DNA of 64,000 bases from Nostocoides sp. Its GTDB lineage: Bacteria; Actinomycetota; Actinomycetes; Actinomycetales; Dermatophilaceae. Positions 7,759-16,712 of the stretch are shown piece by piece. A program made the translations under genes and the position numbers. The notes below the pieces were generated by a model. It did not search any database and had not been told where the DNA came from. It was given only the letters and a program-made list of their open reading frames with translations. Location: contig JADJVJ010000006.1 in NCBI GenBank assembly GCA_016716625.1, positions 774,352 to 838,351 on the forward strand, in the 5' to 3' direction. Position 1 is the stretch's first letter, and each line of letters starts with the position of its first letter.

Positions 7759-8664
7759 GTACGCACGCCCATCCATGCCGCGAGTGACTTCACCTCGGCT
7801 CCGATGCGACGCCGGCGGTCGGTGCTCCAGTGGCCGTCCTCGTGGATGGCGTCGACTCGGAGTCTGCCGCGGTCCAACTCGGTAGTGCAGTCGATCCTGC
7901 CGACCAACTCGTCCCCATCGAGCACCGGAAGCGCCCAGTACCCCCACCGCCGCTGGGCCGCCGGCTTGTACATCTCCAACTGGTAGTCGAACTCGAACAG
8001 CTCCACCATCCGCGTGCGGTCGAAGACGAGCCGGTCCAGCGGAGAGAGCAGCACCGTGCGGCCCTCGAACTCGCCCACCTGGGCAAGCGCCGTCGGGTCG
8101 ACTCGCCACTCTCCCTTGAGCCCCTCGATCATGCACGGCTCGCCGGCTTAGCCGACGCCCATGACATCGTCATCGGGGGCGATGGCCCGCTTGCTCCGCT
8201 CCACCCCGAGCGCGGCCAGCCGCCGACTCTCCCGCCGTGCCCGGGCCTCGCCGAGCGGCACCGCAGCGCTCACGGCATACACCCTCTCGGCGAGATCCCA
8301 GAGCGGCAGGCGCCCTTCGCGCCTCGCCACCGCGACCTCGCCCCGCGCGACCATCTGGTCGAGCAGCCGGGCGCGGCTGCGGTCGTTGTTCCACCCCGAT
8401 GAGCGCCAAGGCACCGCCTAGGTGTTCGGCAGCTCGGCACTCGGCAGTGGCCCATCGACGCGGTTCGTATGCCGCCCCGATCCGGCTCCACAGGGCCAGG
8501 TCGACGTGCGGCACCACCGCCGGCGTACCAGAGGCAGCGACCTGCAGCAGGGTGAGGTGCCGCAGCACATCGAGCACATCGGTGGGGAGCGGGCGGGCGA
8601 GCAGCTAGGCGCGAACGGCGATCCGGCGCGCGTCGCGTCGACTCAGGTGATGGCGCGCGGCCAC
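7746..8664 (-). pseudogene. Decayed YcaQ-like winged-helix protein (HTH_42 family)
   Basis: Family similarity continues through broken frames. The 5' part starts near GTG 8664 and contains SRRDARRIAVRA, then an amber TAG (8605-8607, probably once CAG), then LLARPLPTDVLDVLRHL up to about 8430. The next part (RSSGWNNDRSRARLLDQ) is in another frame, and about 70-100 residues seem to be missing between them. An in-frame ochre TAA at 8148-8150 interrupts the 3' half, after which AGEPCMIEGLKGEWRV and ELFEFDYQLEMYKPA, hallmarks of the family's C-terminal domain, continue to 7746. Members are related to a DNA crosslink glycosylase. Two stops plus a deletion make this a genuine pseudogene and not a sequencing slip. 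Confidence 0.8.
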
Positions 8665-8691
8665 GGTGCATCCTGGCACGGCCGCCTGACT

Positions 8692-9051
8692 TCAGCCTTG
8701 GCAGAGGCAGAAGGGATGGCCTGCAGGGTCGAGGAACACCCGGAACGTGGTCCCCGGCTGGTGGTCATGCTTGGTTGCGCCCAGCCCGAGGACGGCCGCT
8801 TCCGCCGCGTCGAGATCGTCGACGTCGACATCGATGTGCATCTGCTGAGGCACCTCCTGACCAGGCCAACGAGGTGCCGTGAACCCGTCCACTTTTTGGA
8901 AGCCGATGGAGTCGCCGTACTCGGCGCGCACAGACCACCAGTCGTCGCCGCCCGGCTTCACCTCCCAGTCAAGGAGGGCGCCGTAGAACTCCGCGAGGGT
9001 CTTGGGGTCGGGGCAGTCGAGGACGACAACGGGGTAGCGAGCGATAGCCAT
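8692..9051 (-). CDS. VOC (glyoxalase/bleomycin-resistance fold) protein
   Basis: The 119-residue protein is a single VOC unit of two beta-alpha-beta3 modules. Recognisable parts are VVLDCPDPKTLAEFYGALLDW at the start, QMHIDVDVDDLDAAEAAVLGLGA in the middle and FRVFLDPAGHPFCLC at the end, with likely metal ligands in the His-Ile-Asp strand and the C-terminal Asp-Pro-Ala-Gly-His turn. Actinobacterial proteins of this type are usually annotated only as glyoxalase-like; the substrate cannot be told. It is divergent from the WYL regulator at 9106, which may control it. Confidence 0.85.
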   Translation of the reverse strand: MAIARYPVVVLDCPDPKTLAEFYGALLDWEVKPGGDDWWSVRAEYGDSIGFQKVDGFTAPRWPGQEVPQQMHIDVDVDDLDAAEAAVLGLGATKHDHQPGTTFRVFLDPAGHPFCLCQG

Positions 9052-9105
9052 GGCAGCACCGTAAGGGGGTAAGCGGACGTTTCGCGTCCGGATAGCCTTC
9101 GGGGT

Positions 9106-10117
9106 ATGCCGTCTGGGTCACCGGCCGCCCGCGCCTTGGTGGCGCTCGAGCTCATCGAGCGCCGACCCGGGATCACCGCGGCCGATCTCGCTCATCGCCT
9201 CGGCGTGACCGATCGGGCTGCCCGCCGGTACGTCGCCACCTTGCGCGAAGCCGGGATCCCGGTCGAGGCGGCTCGCGGCCGGGATGGTGGGTATCGGCTC
9301 GGTCGGGGCCTGCGGCTTCCGCCGCTGCACTTCGGTGCGCCGGAGGCGTTGGCCCTGGTGATGGCCGCGCTGGACGGCCATCACGATGTGGCCGATCCCG
9401 AATCGCTGGTCGGCGCGGCGATCGCTCGAATCCTTCGCGCCCTGCCGGCATCCGTTGCAGCGCAGGCGGATTCGATGCGCAGGTCGGCCACGTCGGTGCC
9501 CAACCGCACGGCGGCTCGGCCGAGTCCGGAGATCACGGCAGCTCTTGTGGGACTCTGCAGCGAGAGCCGGCTTGCGCGCCTGAGCTACACCACGGAGGCT
9601 GGTCGGCGGCTGAATGTCGAGGTCGAGCCCTGGTTCGTCGTGGTGCGGCACGGTCGGTGGTATCTCTTGTCCCGACTCCTGCCCGCGCATGACGTCAGGG
9701 CCTACCGGGTGGACCGTGTCAACGCCGTCACGCCCCTGGCGGGCCAGTTCGACCCACCCCGGGGCATCGATCCCGTCGCCCTGCTGGAGAGCCATCTCGC
9801 CTCGGGGTGGGCCCACGGTGCCGTCATCGTCATCGAGGCGCCCATCGACGATGTCTCCCGGTGTCTGCCCACGCACCTCGGGCGGCTGGAAGCGCTCGAG
9901 GACGGCGACCCGGCTGGTCGGGTCGACGAGTGATCCGGCGATGTACGCCCAGGGCCTCGCCTACTGCCCCGCCCCGTTTCGGGTGCAGGACGGCGACGAA
10001 GTCCGTGCGGCCGTCCTCACCCTCGGCCAACGCCTGCTCGTGGCGGGGACGGCGGCTCCAGGTCGGCGTAGGGCAGCCAGCCTGCCGACGTCAGTGGTGC
10101 AGCCGCGGGATCCATGA
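9106..10117 (+). CDS. WYL-domain HTH transcriptional regulator, frameshifted near its C terminus
   Basis: Residues 10-65 form an HTH_11 winged helix (ITAADLAHRLGVTDRAARRY), followed by a WYL domain (about 145-215; VEPWFVVVRHGRWYLLSR) and the start of the WCX C-terminal domain. The first frame ends at 9933 after 275 codons. The remainder (STSDPAMYAQGLAYCPAPF and VRAAVLTLGQRLLVAG) continues in the +2 frame to 10117, so one base is out of place near 9900-9910, most simply an extra G. Whole, it would be the usual length of about 320 residues. WYL regulators bind ligands or nucleic acid and often control neighbouring stress or defence genes; the divergent VOC gene is the likeliest target. It may be a sequencing error. 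Confidence 0.8.
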
Positions 10118-12320
10118 CGGGCCGGTGTGCGCGCGCCGCCCGAGCAGGCTGAGCACGGCGGGCAGCATGACGCTGCGCACGAGGGTGGCATCGAGCAGGA
10201 CCGCCGCGGCGAGACCCACGCCGAGCTGCTTCATCTCCAAGGACGACAACGTCCCGAAGACGGAGAACACCCCGACCATGACCGCCGCCGCGCTGGTGAC
10301 TACCCCGGCCGACCGGGCCACGCCGATCCGCACCGCCGACCGCGGGTCCCGCCCGGCGTCATATGCCTCACGCACTCGGCTGAGGACAAACACGTGGTAG
10401 TCCATCGACAGGCCGAAGAGCACGACGAACATGAGCATCGGCAGCCATGATGCGATGGCGCCGGTCGAGGTGAAGTCGAGCAGCCCCTCGGCCCAGCTCC
10501 CACCGAAGACCAAGGTGAGGACCCCGTATGCCGCGCCCGCCGACAGCACGTTGAGCGCCACGCTGGTCCCCGGCGAGCCACAGCGAGCCAAAAGACACCG
10601 TCATCACGACGAGGGTGAGCACGAGGACGAAGGCGACGACCCAGGGCAGCCGGCCGTCCATCCACGCGCCGAGATCCGTCGCTTCGGCCTGCCCTCCCAC
10701 GTGCACGGACGCCCCGTCGACCCCGGCGAGGTCACTCTGGATCTGCGGCACGAGGCGATCCCGCACGGTGTCGACCAGGGCGGGCATTCGCTCGTCCGAA
10801 GCGTCCAGCGCCAACCCCACATCCAGCACGCTCACGGCCTGATCGGTCGACCGACGCACCTGGTCCGCAACGCCGGAGACGTGCTCGAGCCCCCGGGCTG
10901 TCGTCGCGGCGGCCTGCAGCGCAGCGTCAACCCGGGCGGTGGCCGAGGCCGGTGCCTCGACGACGATCTGCACCGCGGTGCCATCGGTCGGGACGGCTGC
11001 CTCGAGCTGCGTGAAGGCGGCGACGACCTTGAGGTCCTGCGGCAGGGTCTCGATGCCACCGAGCGAGGTTCGCATGCCCAGAGCCGGGGCGGCGAGTGCG
11101 ATCAGCACGGCGCCGCACGCCAGCGTCCAGGCCAGCGGGCGTCGGACCACCCGGCCGGCGAGCCGACCCCATGCGGAGTCCAGCGACCCCTCCTTGGCTT
11201 GGCGTCGCTTGGTGAACGGGAGCCGCAACGCGTTGACCCCACGGCCAAGGACCGCCAGGAGCGCCGGCAGGGTCGTCGCGGCCGCCAACACCGCAGCGAG
11301 GACCACGAGGATGGCGCCCAGGGCCAGCGAGGTGTAGAGCCCGCCCGCGACGAGCATGCCCGACATCGCCACCACCACCGTGAGCCCCGAGATGACGACG
11401 GCCCGGCCGGCAGTCGCCCCGGCGATGGCGATGGCGTCCCTGGCCGAGGCGCCCGCCGCTTGCTCCTCACGCACCCGGCGCATGGTGAACAGGGCATAGT
11501 CGACGCCCACGGCGAGCCCGATGAGCAGGACCAGGCTCTGGGTATTGGGGTCCACCGCGACGAGCCCCCGTGAGGCAGCCGCGGTGACGCCCAGAGCCAC
11601 AGCGACGCTGCCGATGCCGAGCAGCAGGGGCACCCCGGCCGCGATCACCGCACCGAAGGCAAAGAGCAACACGAGGAGCGTGACGGGCAGGCTGATGAGC
11701 TCGGCCCGCTGGAAGTCGGCGCCGAGCGTGGCATTGATCTCGGAAGTGATCGACCCTGCGCCGATCTGTCCGACCTCCACCTCCGGGTGTGCCGCGGCAA
11801 AGGCCCGGGTGGCCGCGAGCATCGGATCGACCACCTCATCGGGTTCGGGCAAGGCGGTCGCCGCGTCGGAGTCAGCTCGAAGGACGACCGGCAGCACCAC
11901 GCTGCGACCGTCCTGGCCGGGGAAGGGGGCGCCGACGTCCGCGACTCCTTGGGCACCCACATACGCGGCCGCGAGATCCCTGCCCAGATCGGTCGCAGCC
12001 TGCGGGTCCAGCGGGCCGCGCCGACTGGTCGCGATGACCGTCTCGGTCGGCTCGCTCGCCAGTCCGGGGCGCGCCGTGAGGCGATTAGCGACCGCGGAGT
12101 CCCCGACGAGCTGGTCGCTGGCCGGCATCGTTCGCGGCCCATCTCCCATGAGGACAACCCCGCCGGCCACGAGCAACGCCGACAGGGCCAGCACGAGCCA
12201 GCGGTGGCGGACACACCACGCCGTAAAGCGCGACTGGGGGTGCGGGGGTGGAGTTGGAGGTGCGGTCGAGGTCGGAGCGAGCGTGGACTCCACAGTGGAT
12301 TCAGGCATACCTCCCAGCAT
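10091..12320 (-). CDS. MMPL/RND-family exporter, frameshifted
   Basis: The first 580 or so residues (from ATG 12320) contain an N-terminal membrane segment, a periplasmic domain, a block of five membrane helices with SLVLLIGLAVGVDYALF, and a second periplasmic domain. At about 10575, after SFGSLWLAG, the frame breaks; the missing second helix block (FVVLFGLSMDYHVFVLSR, then VLLDATLVRSVMLPA) is intact one frame over and ends at 10091. The break is at a run of four Gs on the sense strand, and deleting one G restores LAGTSVALN. Intact, it would be about 740 residues, normal for actinobacterial MMPL lipid or drug exporters. It is divergent from the histidine kinase at 12442, which may sense its substrate. 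Confidence 0.85.
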
Positions 12321-12441
12321 TGGGCCGTGGGGTGGGTCTGGGCTGTGGGGCAGGTTCCCGGAACGACCCTGGGGTTATCCCCACCACCACCGTGGTGCTG
12401 TCAGGGTTCCCCTCACTGGCCAGGCTTCGTAGGTTGGAGCC

Positions 12442-13719
12442 GTGACCGGCCTGTCCTCCACTCCGTCACCTCCCCGGTCTCGTTGGCGGGCGGGGTGGTG
12501 GCACGTCGTCTTCCTCGTGCTCGACATGCCGGTCGGACTCGTTGCGCTCGGAATCGTCGTGCTCGTCATCACCGGAGTGTCCACTCTCCCCCTCGCTTTC
12601 GTCGGAGCGTTGATCCTCGTACCCACGCTGTGGTTCGCCGAGCTCTTCGGTCAGGCCGAGCGGGTCCGCCTCGAAGCGTTCCTGGGAGTGCGGATCGACC
12701 CGCCCAACGCGCAGCAGCACACCACGTCGTGGCGGCGGCTCCTGCTCGACCGCGCCCGGTGGCGCGCCACGGCATACGCCGCGATCTGTTCTCTGTGGGC
12801 GACGTTCATCGGGGCAGTCGTCATGTCGGTACTCGGCGCCTGCCTCCCCATTCTCCTCACCGCGTTCCTTCCGGGCATCGCGCCACCCGGTGGCATCCGG
12901 CTCTTGCCGTGGTTGAGGGTCCCGGCCGGCGCCGACATCTGGCTGCTTGCGGGGATGGCCGGTCTCGTCCTCGTCCTCGCGCCGCTCGTGGCCGCCAGGC
13001 TGACCTGCGTCGACGTCGCCTTGGCGCGGTGGCTCCTGGGACCAGACCCCCGGGATGCGATCGCGGCCTTGGCGTCTCGAGTCGACACCTTGACCGAGGA
13101 CCGCGCCGCCACGGTCGACTCGGTCGAGGAGGAACGGAGACGGATCGAGCGAGACCTGCACGACGGACCCCAACAGCGATTGGTCTCCATCGCCATGGAC
13201 CTCGGCAGGGCCCGCGAGTGGCTCGACGAGGACCCCGCTCACGCCAGGGCGCTCCTCGACTCGGCCCACACCGCCTCCAAGGAGGCCATCGCGGAGATCC
13301 GCAACGTGGCCCGCGGGATCGCTCCACCGGTGCTCACCGACCGAGGGCTCGATGCCGCCATCTCGGCGTTGGCTGCCCGCACGAGTGTCCCGGTGACCGT
13401 CGACATCGAGGGCGTCGGACGGCTGGACCCGACCACCGAGGCGATCGCCTACTTCTGCGTCTCCGAGTGCCTCACCAATGTCGTCAAGCACGCCGACGCC
13501 GCGGCCGTCACGGTGAGCCTGCGCCGAGCAGGCACCGACCTCGTCGTGAGGGTGTCGGACGATGGCTGCGGCGGGGCCGATCCGGCCGGCGGCACCGGTC
13601 TGACCGGACTGCGGCAGCGTGTGCGGGCTGTCGACGGCAACCTCTCCGTGGACTCTCCACCGGGCGGCCCGACCGTCGTCACGGCCAACCTGCCCCACCG
13701 CACCCGGAGGCCCTCATGA
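12442..13719 (+). CDS. NarL-type sensor histidine kinase
   Basis: The 425-residue kinase starts at GTG 12442. It has about four membrane helices in residues 15-190, arranged as two pairs. The HisKA_3 dimerisation domain holds the phospho-acceptor (RRRIERDLHDGPQQRL), and the HATPase_c domain follows with N and G boxes (CVSECLTNVVKHADA, VSDDGCGG, GTGLTGLRQRV). A large periplasmic domain is absent, so the signal is probably sensed in or at the membrane, as in cell-envelope stress kinases. It overlaps its response regulator by 4 bp and lies opposite the MMPL exporter. Confidence 0.92.
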   Translation: MTGLSSTPSPPRSRWRAGWWHVVFLVLDMPVGLVALGIVVLVITGVSTLPLAFVGALILVPTLWFAELFGQAERVRLEAFLGVRIDPPNAQQHTTSWRRLLLDRARWRATAYAAICSLWATFIGAVVMSVLGACLPILLTAFLPGIAPPGGIRLLPWLRVPAGADIWLLAGMAGLVLVLAPLVAARLTCVDVALARWLLGPDPRDAIAALASRVDTLTEDRAATVDSVEEERRRIERDLHDGPQQRLVSIAMDLGRAREWLDEDPAHARALLDSAHTASKEAIAEIRNVARGIAPPVLTDRGLDAAISALAARTSVPVTVDIEGVGRLDPTTEAIAYFCVSECLTNVVKHADAAAVTVSLRRAGTDLVVRVSDDGCGGADPAGGTGLTGLRQRVRAVDGNLSVDSPPGGPTVVTANLPHRTRRPS

Positions 13720-14375
13720 ACCCGACGACCGTGGTCATCGCGGAGGACTCAGTCCTGCTCCGCGAAGGGCTGGTCCGGCTCCTGCACGAAGGCGGGTTCT
13801 TGGTGTCCGCGGCCTGCGGCGACGCCGAGACCTTTCTCGCCGCCGTTGACCAGCATCGTCCCGACCTCGTCGTCATCGACGTCCGGATGCCCCCGACCTT
13901 CACCTCGGAGGGCATCCGCGCCGCCCTGGTTGTCCGCGAGATGCACCCGAGCACCGCCGTCGTCGTCCTCAGCCAGTACGTCGAGGAGGAGTATGCCGCC
14001 GAGCTCGTCGCGAGCCGGCCCCGCGGGGTGGGCTACCTCCTCAAGGACCGGGTCGCGGACACCCGGGAGTTCCTTGACGCCGTGCGTTCCGTGGCGGCCG
14101 GGGCGACGATGCTCGACCCGGAGGTGGTCACCCAGCTCCTCATCCGGTCTCGGCACAAGGACCCGTTGGCGCGGCTCACCCCCCGCGAACGGGAGGTCCT
14201 GGCCCTCATGGCCCAAGGCCGGGCCAACGCCGGCATCGCGGCGGCACTTGTCGTCACCGAGGGGGCCGTCGAGAAGCACGTGTCCTCGATCTTCGTCAAG
14301 CTCGACCTGGCGCCCACCGACGGCGATCATCGCCGCGTCCTCGCCGTCCTCCAGTACCTCCGAAACGACTCGTGA
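13716..14375 (+). CDS. NarL/LuxR-type response regulator
   Basis: The 219-residue protein has an N-terminal receiver domain (VVIAEDSVLLREGLVRLL, phospho-Asp in VVIDVRMPP, conserved Lys in YLLKDRV) and a C-terminal LuxR-type HTH (LARLTPREREVLALMAQG, VTEGAVEKHVSSIFVKL). Start ATG 13716 overlaps the stop of the kinase. It is coupled to the downstream DUF4097 protein through GTGA. Probable targets are the operon itself and the divergent MMPL exporter; this is inferred from position. Confidence 0.92.
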   Translation: MNPTTVVIAEDSVLLREGLVRLLHEGGFLVSAACGDAETFLAAVDQHRPDLVVIDVRMPPTFTSEGIRAALVVREMHPSTAVVVLSQYVEEEYAAELVASRPRGVGYLLKDRVADTREFLDAVRSVAAGATMLDPEVVTQLLIRSRHKDPLARLTPREREVLALMAQGRANAGIAAALVVTEGAVEKHVSSIFVKLDLAPTDGDHRRVLAVLQYLRNDS

Positions 14376-15091
14376 GGACCACCATGTCCGATCACCGCGT
14401 GCTGAAGTCGCTTGGCGTCGCCGTCGCCTGCCTCGCCGTCGGTGGCAGCGCCATGTCCGTAGCCGGCTACACCCACTCCCGCACAGACACCCACACGGTG
14501 AACCTGCCCACCGGTGTGAGCGCCCTCGACGTCACGGCCGGACCAGGGGACGTACGCGTACGCCCCGAGGCCGCCGCTGGACCGTCAGCCGTCGCGCGGC
14601 TGCGCTGGGCCTTCATCAAGCCCACCGTGGGCAGCACCGTCGACGGTGAACGGGTGTCGCTTGTCGACGAGTGCTCGTTCTCCCTGTTCGGGGACTGCTC
14701 CACGAGTTGGGATCTTGCCCTGCCCCAGGGGACACCCGTGCGCGTCCGGACAACCTCAGGTGACATCTCCGTGGATGGACTTGACGGGGACCTCGAGGTC
14801 GACACGACCAGCGGTGATGTCATCGGTGGTGTCTTCTCCGCCAAACGGGTCACCGTCACGGCCACCTCGGGTGATGTGGACCTGCGGCTCAGCACCGCCC
14901 CCGAGTCGGTGGTCGTGACGTCGACCAGCGGCTCCATCCGCCTCGTCCTCCCGAACGACGGAACCGCGTATGCCGTGCAGGTTTCCACCGCGGCCGGGGA
15001 CGTGACGAACGAGTTGGTCAATGCCCCAGGCGCAACCCACCGCATCGTCGTTGAGACGACCTCCGGGGACATCGAGGTCGTTCGGGGCTGA
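14372..15091 (+). CDS. DUF4097-family beta-repeat protein, membrane-anchored
   Basis: The 239-residue protein has one N-terminal membrane segment (LGVAVACLAVGGSAMSVAG) and then a beta-solenoid-like region with repeated TTSGDI/TTSGDV/ATSGDV units, typical of the DUF4097 (adhesin-like) family. A Cys pair (DECSFSLFGDC) lies before the repeats. Members are commonly encoded after NarL-type two-component systems and are thought to act at the cell surface or as accessory sensors. The GTG start at 14372 overlaps the regulator stop; ATG 14384 is an alternative. Function unproven. Confidence 0.82.
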   Translation: MRTTMSDHRVLKSLGVAVACLAVGGSAMSVAGYTHSRTDTHTVNLPTGVSALDVTAGPGDVRVRPEAAAGPSAVARLRWAFIKPTVGSTVDGERVSLVDECSFSLFGDCSTSWDLALPQGTPVRVRTTSGDISVDGLDGDLEVDTTSGDVIGGVFSAKRVTVTATSGDVDLRLSTAPESVVVTSTSGSIRLVLPNDGTAYAVQVSTAAGDVTNELVNAPGATHRIVVETTSGDIEVVRG

Positions 15092-15130
15092 GACGGTTGG
15101 CCCGCTACATGCGGAACGGTTGCCCATACC

Positions 15131-15168
15131 TACATGACATCTACTCGTCTTCGAGTAGATGTCATGTA
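15131..15168. terminator. Perfect 17-bp inverted repeat between convergent genes
   Basis: The arms 15131-15147 and 15152-15168 are perfectly complementary (TACATGACATCTACTCG and its reverse complement) around a 4-nt TCTT loop. It lies between the convergent DUF4097 gene and the F420-reductase gene. There is no U-tract, but actinobacteria often terminate with such hairpins alone, so a two-way terminator is the simplest reading. Its lower GC content differs from the surroundings. Confidence 0.6.
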
Positions 15169-15313
15169 CCCCGTAGAAGTCGAGGCCGCCTGGTCGATAC
15201 GCCGCCCTGAAGGCTGCGTCACGGCATACACGCCGGGTCGGCGCCGAGAGCGGGAGGAAAGCGAGCGAGCGGGCCGCGACGTCGCTCGGCCGTGTCCTCG
15301 GTGCTCGATGGAC

Positions 15314-15991
15314 CTAGCGGACGATCTTGAAGTTGAACATCGGTGTGCCGAGAGCACCCATCAGGCGGAGCCAAACCGGGAGCAGCATCTCGGTACCGCG
15401 AGCGGTGCTGAGGTCGCCCAGGTCGATCACGTCGGTGTGACCGAGCTCGGTGAGCAGCGTCGTCACCAGGGCCTTGGCGTCGGCGTCGTCGCCGGACACG
15501 AACACGCTCGAGCCCTCGGGCAGCAGGTCGGGCCGGACCATGAGGTTGGCGTTGAGGGTGTTCAGCGATTTGACGACCCTGGCGGCGGGGAACGCTCGTT
15601 GGATCTGTTCACCGAGGGAGTCGGTGTCCTTGACGAACAGTGTGGGCGGCATCCCGGCGGTGAAGTCGAGCGGGTTGGCGATGTCCAGGAGCACCTTGCC
15701 GGACAGGTTGTCCGCCCCTGCCGCGGCGAGCACCTCGAGCGAGGCGCTCCCCGAGGTGGCGTTGACCACGACGTCGGCCCCAGCAGAAGCCTCGGGGTAG
15801 TTGGCGAGGCGGACACCGTCGTGCTCGCCTGCCCACACGGAGTATGGCGGGTTCCCCATCCCGTCGCTGTCGGTGCGGGCACGGGTGCGCTGGGGGTCGC
15901 GGGTGCCGATGGTGATGTCATGGCCGAGTTCGGCGAAGCGGCCGGCGATGGCCCGACCGACTCCTCCGGTGCCGAGAACTGCGATCTTCAT
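15314..15991 (-). CDS. F420-dependent NADP reductase-like (NAD(P)-binding) protein
   Basis: The 225-residue protein begins with a Rossmann motif (MKIAVLGTGGVGRAIAGRFAELGH) and continues with TIGTRDP, the phosphate-binding turn of the NADP oxidoreductase/F420 family, and LLDIANPLDF, VVKSLNTLNANLMVRP and GDDADAK, all typical of it. Start ATG 15991 has AAGGAG 7 nt upstream; an upstream in-frame codon at 16009 is less likely. It probably moves hydride between NADPH and a deazaflavin or flavin, or acts as a stand-alone reductase. The two palindromes at 16018-16068 lie in its promoter, so the divergent TetR protein should repress it. Confidence 0.85.
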   Translation of the reverse strand: MKIAVLGTGGVGRAIAGRFAELGHDITIGTRDPQRTRARTDSDGMGNPPYSVWAGEHDGVRLANYPEASAGADVVVNATSGSASLEVLAAAGADNLSGKVLLDIANPLDFTAGMPPTLFVKDTDSLGEQIQRAFPAARVVKSLNTLNANLMVRPDLLPEGSSVFVSGDDADAKALVTTLLTELGHTDVIDLGDLSTARGTEMLLPVWLRLMGALGTPMFNFKIVR

Positions 15992-16017
15992 GAGAGGTGC
16001 TCCTTGCACTCGACAAG

Positions 16018-16035
16018 ACAGACAGATCTGTCTGT
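16018..16035. promoter_or_regulatory. TetR operator 1
   Basis: ACAGACAGATCTGTCTGT is an 18-bp perfect palindrome lying 27 nt upstream of the reductase start. Its 14-bp core AGACAGATCTGTCT recurs exactly at 16055-16068, with centres 35 bp apart. Together they cover the promoters of both divergent genes. Confidence 0.75.
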
Positions 16036-16054
16036 TCCCGCTGGCGACACTAAC

Positions 16055-16068
16055 AGACAGATCTGTCT
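16055..16068. promoter_or_regulatory. TetR operator 2
   Basis: AGACAGATCTGTCT is a second exact copy of the core palindrome, 23 nt upstream of the tetR start. The pair suggests autorepression and control of the divergent reductase, with relief by an unknown ligand. Confidence 0.75.
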
Positions 16069-16090
16069 ATTCGCAAGGTAAGGTGAGCCC

Positions 16091-16696
16091 ATGATGAGAA
16101 CTGCCCCGGCCCGAGCCGTGCTCACCGCGCCGGTCAGCGCCACCCGGCAGCGGATCTTGGACACGGCCTTCCGGCTGTTCTATGCCCACGGCATCCGGGC
16201 CGTCGGAGTGGACCGGATCATCGCCGAGTCCGAGGTGGCCAAGGCGACGTTCTACAAGCATTTCCCGGCCAAGGACAACCTGGTCCTGGCCTATCTGGAC
16301 AAGGTCGACGAGATCTGGACCGGGCAGCTGGTGGCCGCCGCCTTGGCCGCTGGCCCCAAGCCGGCCGACCAACTGGTCGGCATGTTCGACGCATTGGGGA
16401 GCGCCTGCCGCCGCGAGGGCTACCGCGGCTGCGCGTTCATCAACGCCGCCGCCGAGAACGAAGCCGGTACCCCGATCCACGACCGCACGCTGGCCCATAA
16501 GGATGCGGTCCGTGCCTGGGTCCGCTCCCTGGCCGAGGACGCGGGTGCCGCCGACCCCGACGCGCTAGCCCGCGCGCTCACCCTGCTCCTCGACGGTGGG
16601 CTGGCGAGCGGCTCGGTGGACGGGCGACCGGACGCTCCTCTGGCAGCCCAGGCCGCCGCACGAGTCCTTGTCGAGGGGGCCTGCCTTCGAGCTTGA
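16091..16696 (+). CDS. TetR-family repressor
   Basis: The 201-residue protein has an N-terminal TetR HTH (RQRILDTAFRLFYAHGIRAVGV, then IIAESEVAKATFYKHFPAKDNL, about residues 18-65) and a C-terminal ligand domain with the block EGYRGCAFINAAAE seen in a TetR subgroup that controls oxidoreductases. Two ATGs in tandem (16091, 16094) could start it. It is divergent from the F420-reductase-like gene with two palindromes between them. The 3' end abuts a truncated hen1 gene on the other strand, marking a recombination joint. Confidence 0.9.
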   Translation: MMRTAPARAVLTAPVSATRQRILDTAFRLFYAHGIRAVGVDRIIAESEVAKATFYKHFPAKDNLVLAYLDKVDEIWTGQLVAAALAAGPKPADQLVGMFDALGSACRREGYRGCAFINAAAENEAGTPIHDRTLAHKDAVRAWVRSLAEDAGAADPDALARALTLLLDGGLASGSVDGRPDAPLAAQAAARVLVEGACLRA

Positions 16697-16712
16697 CCTC
16701 GACGAGCTGACA

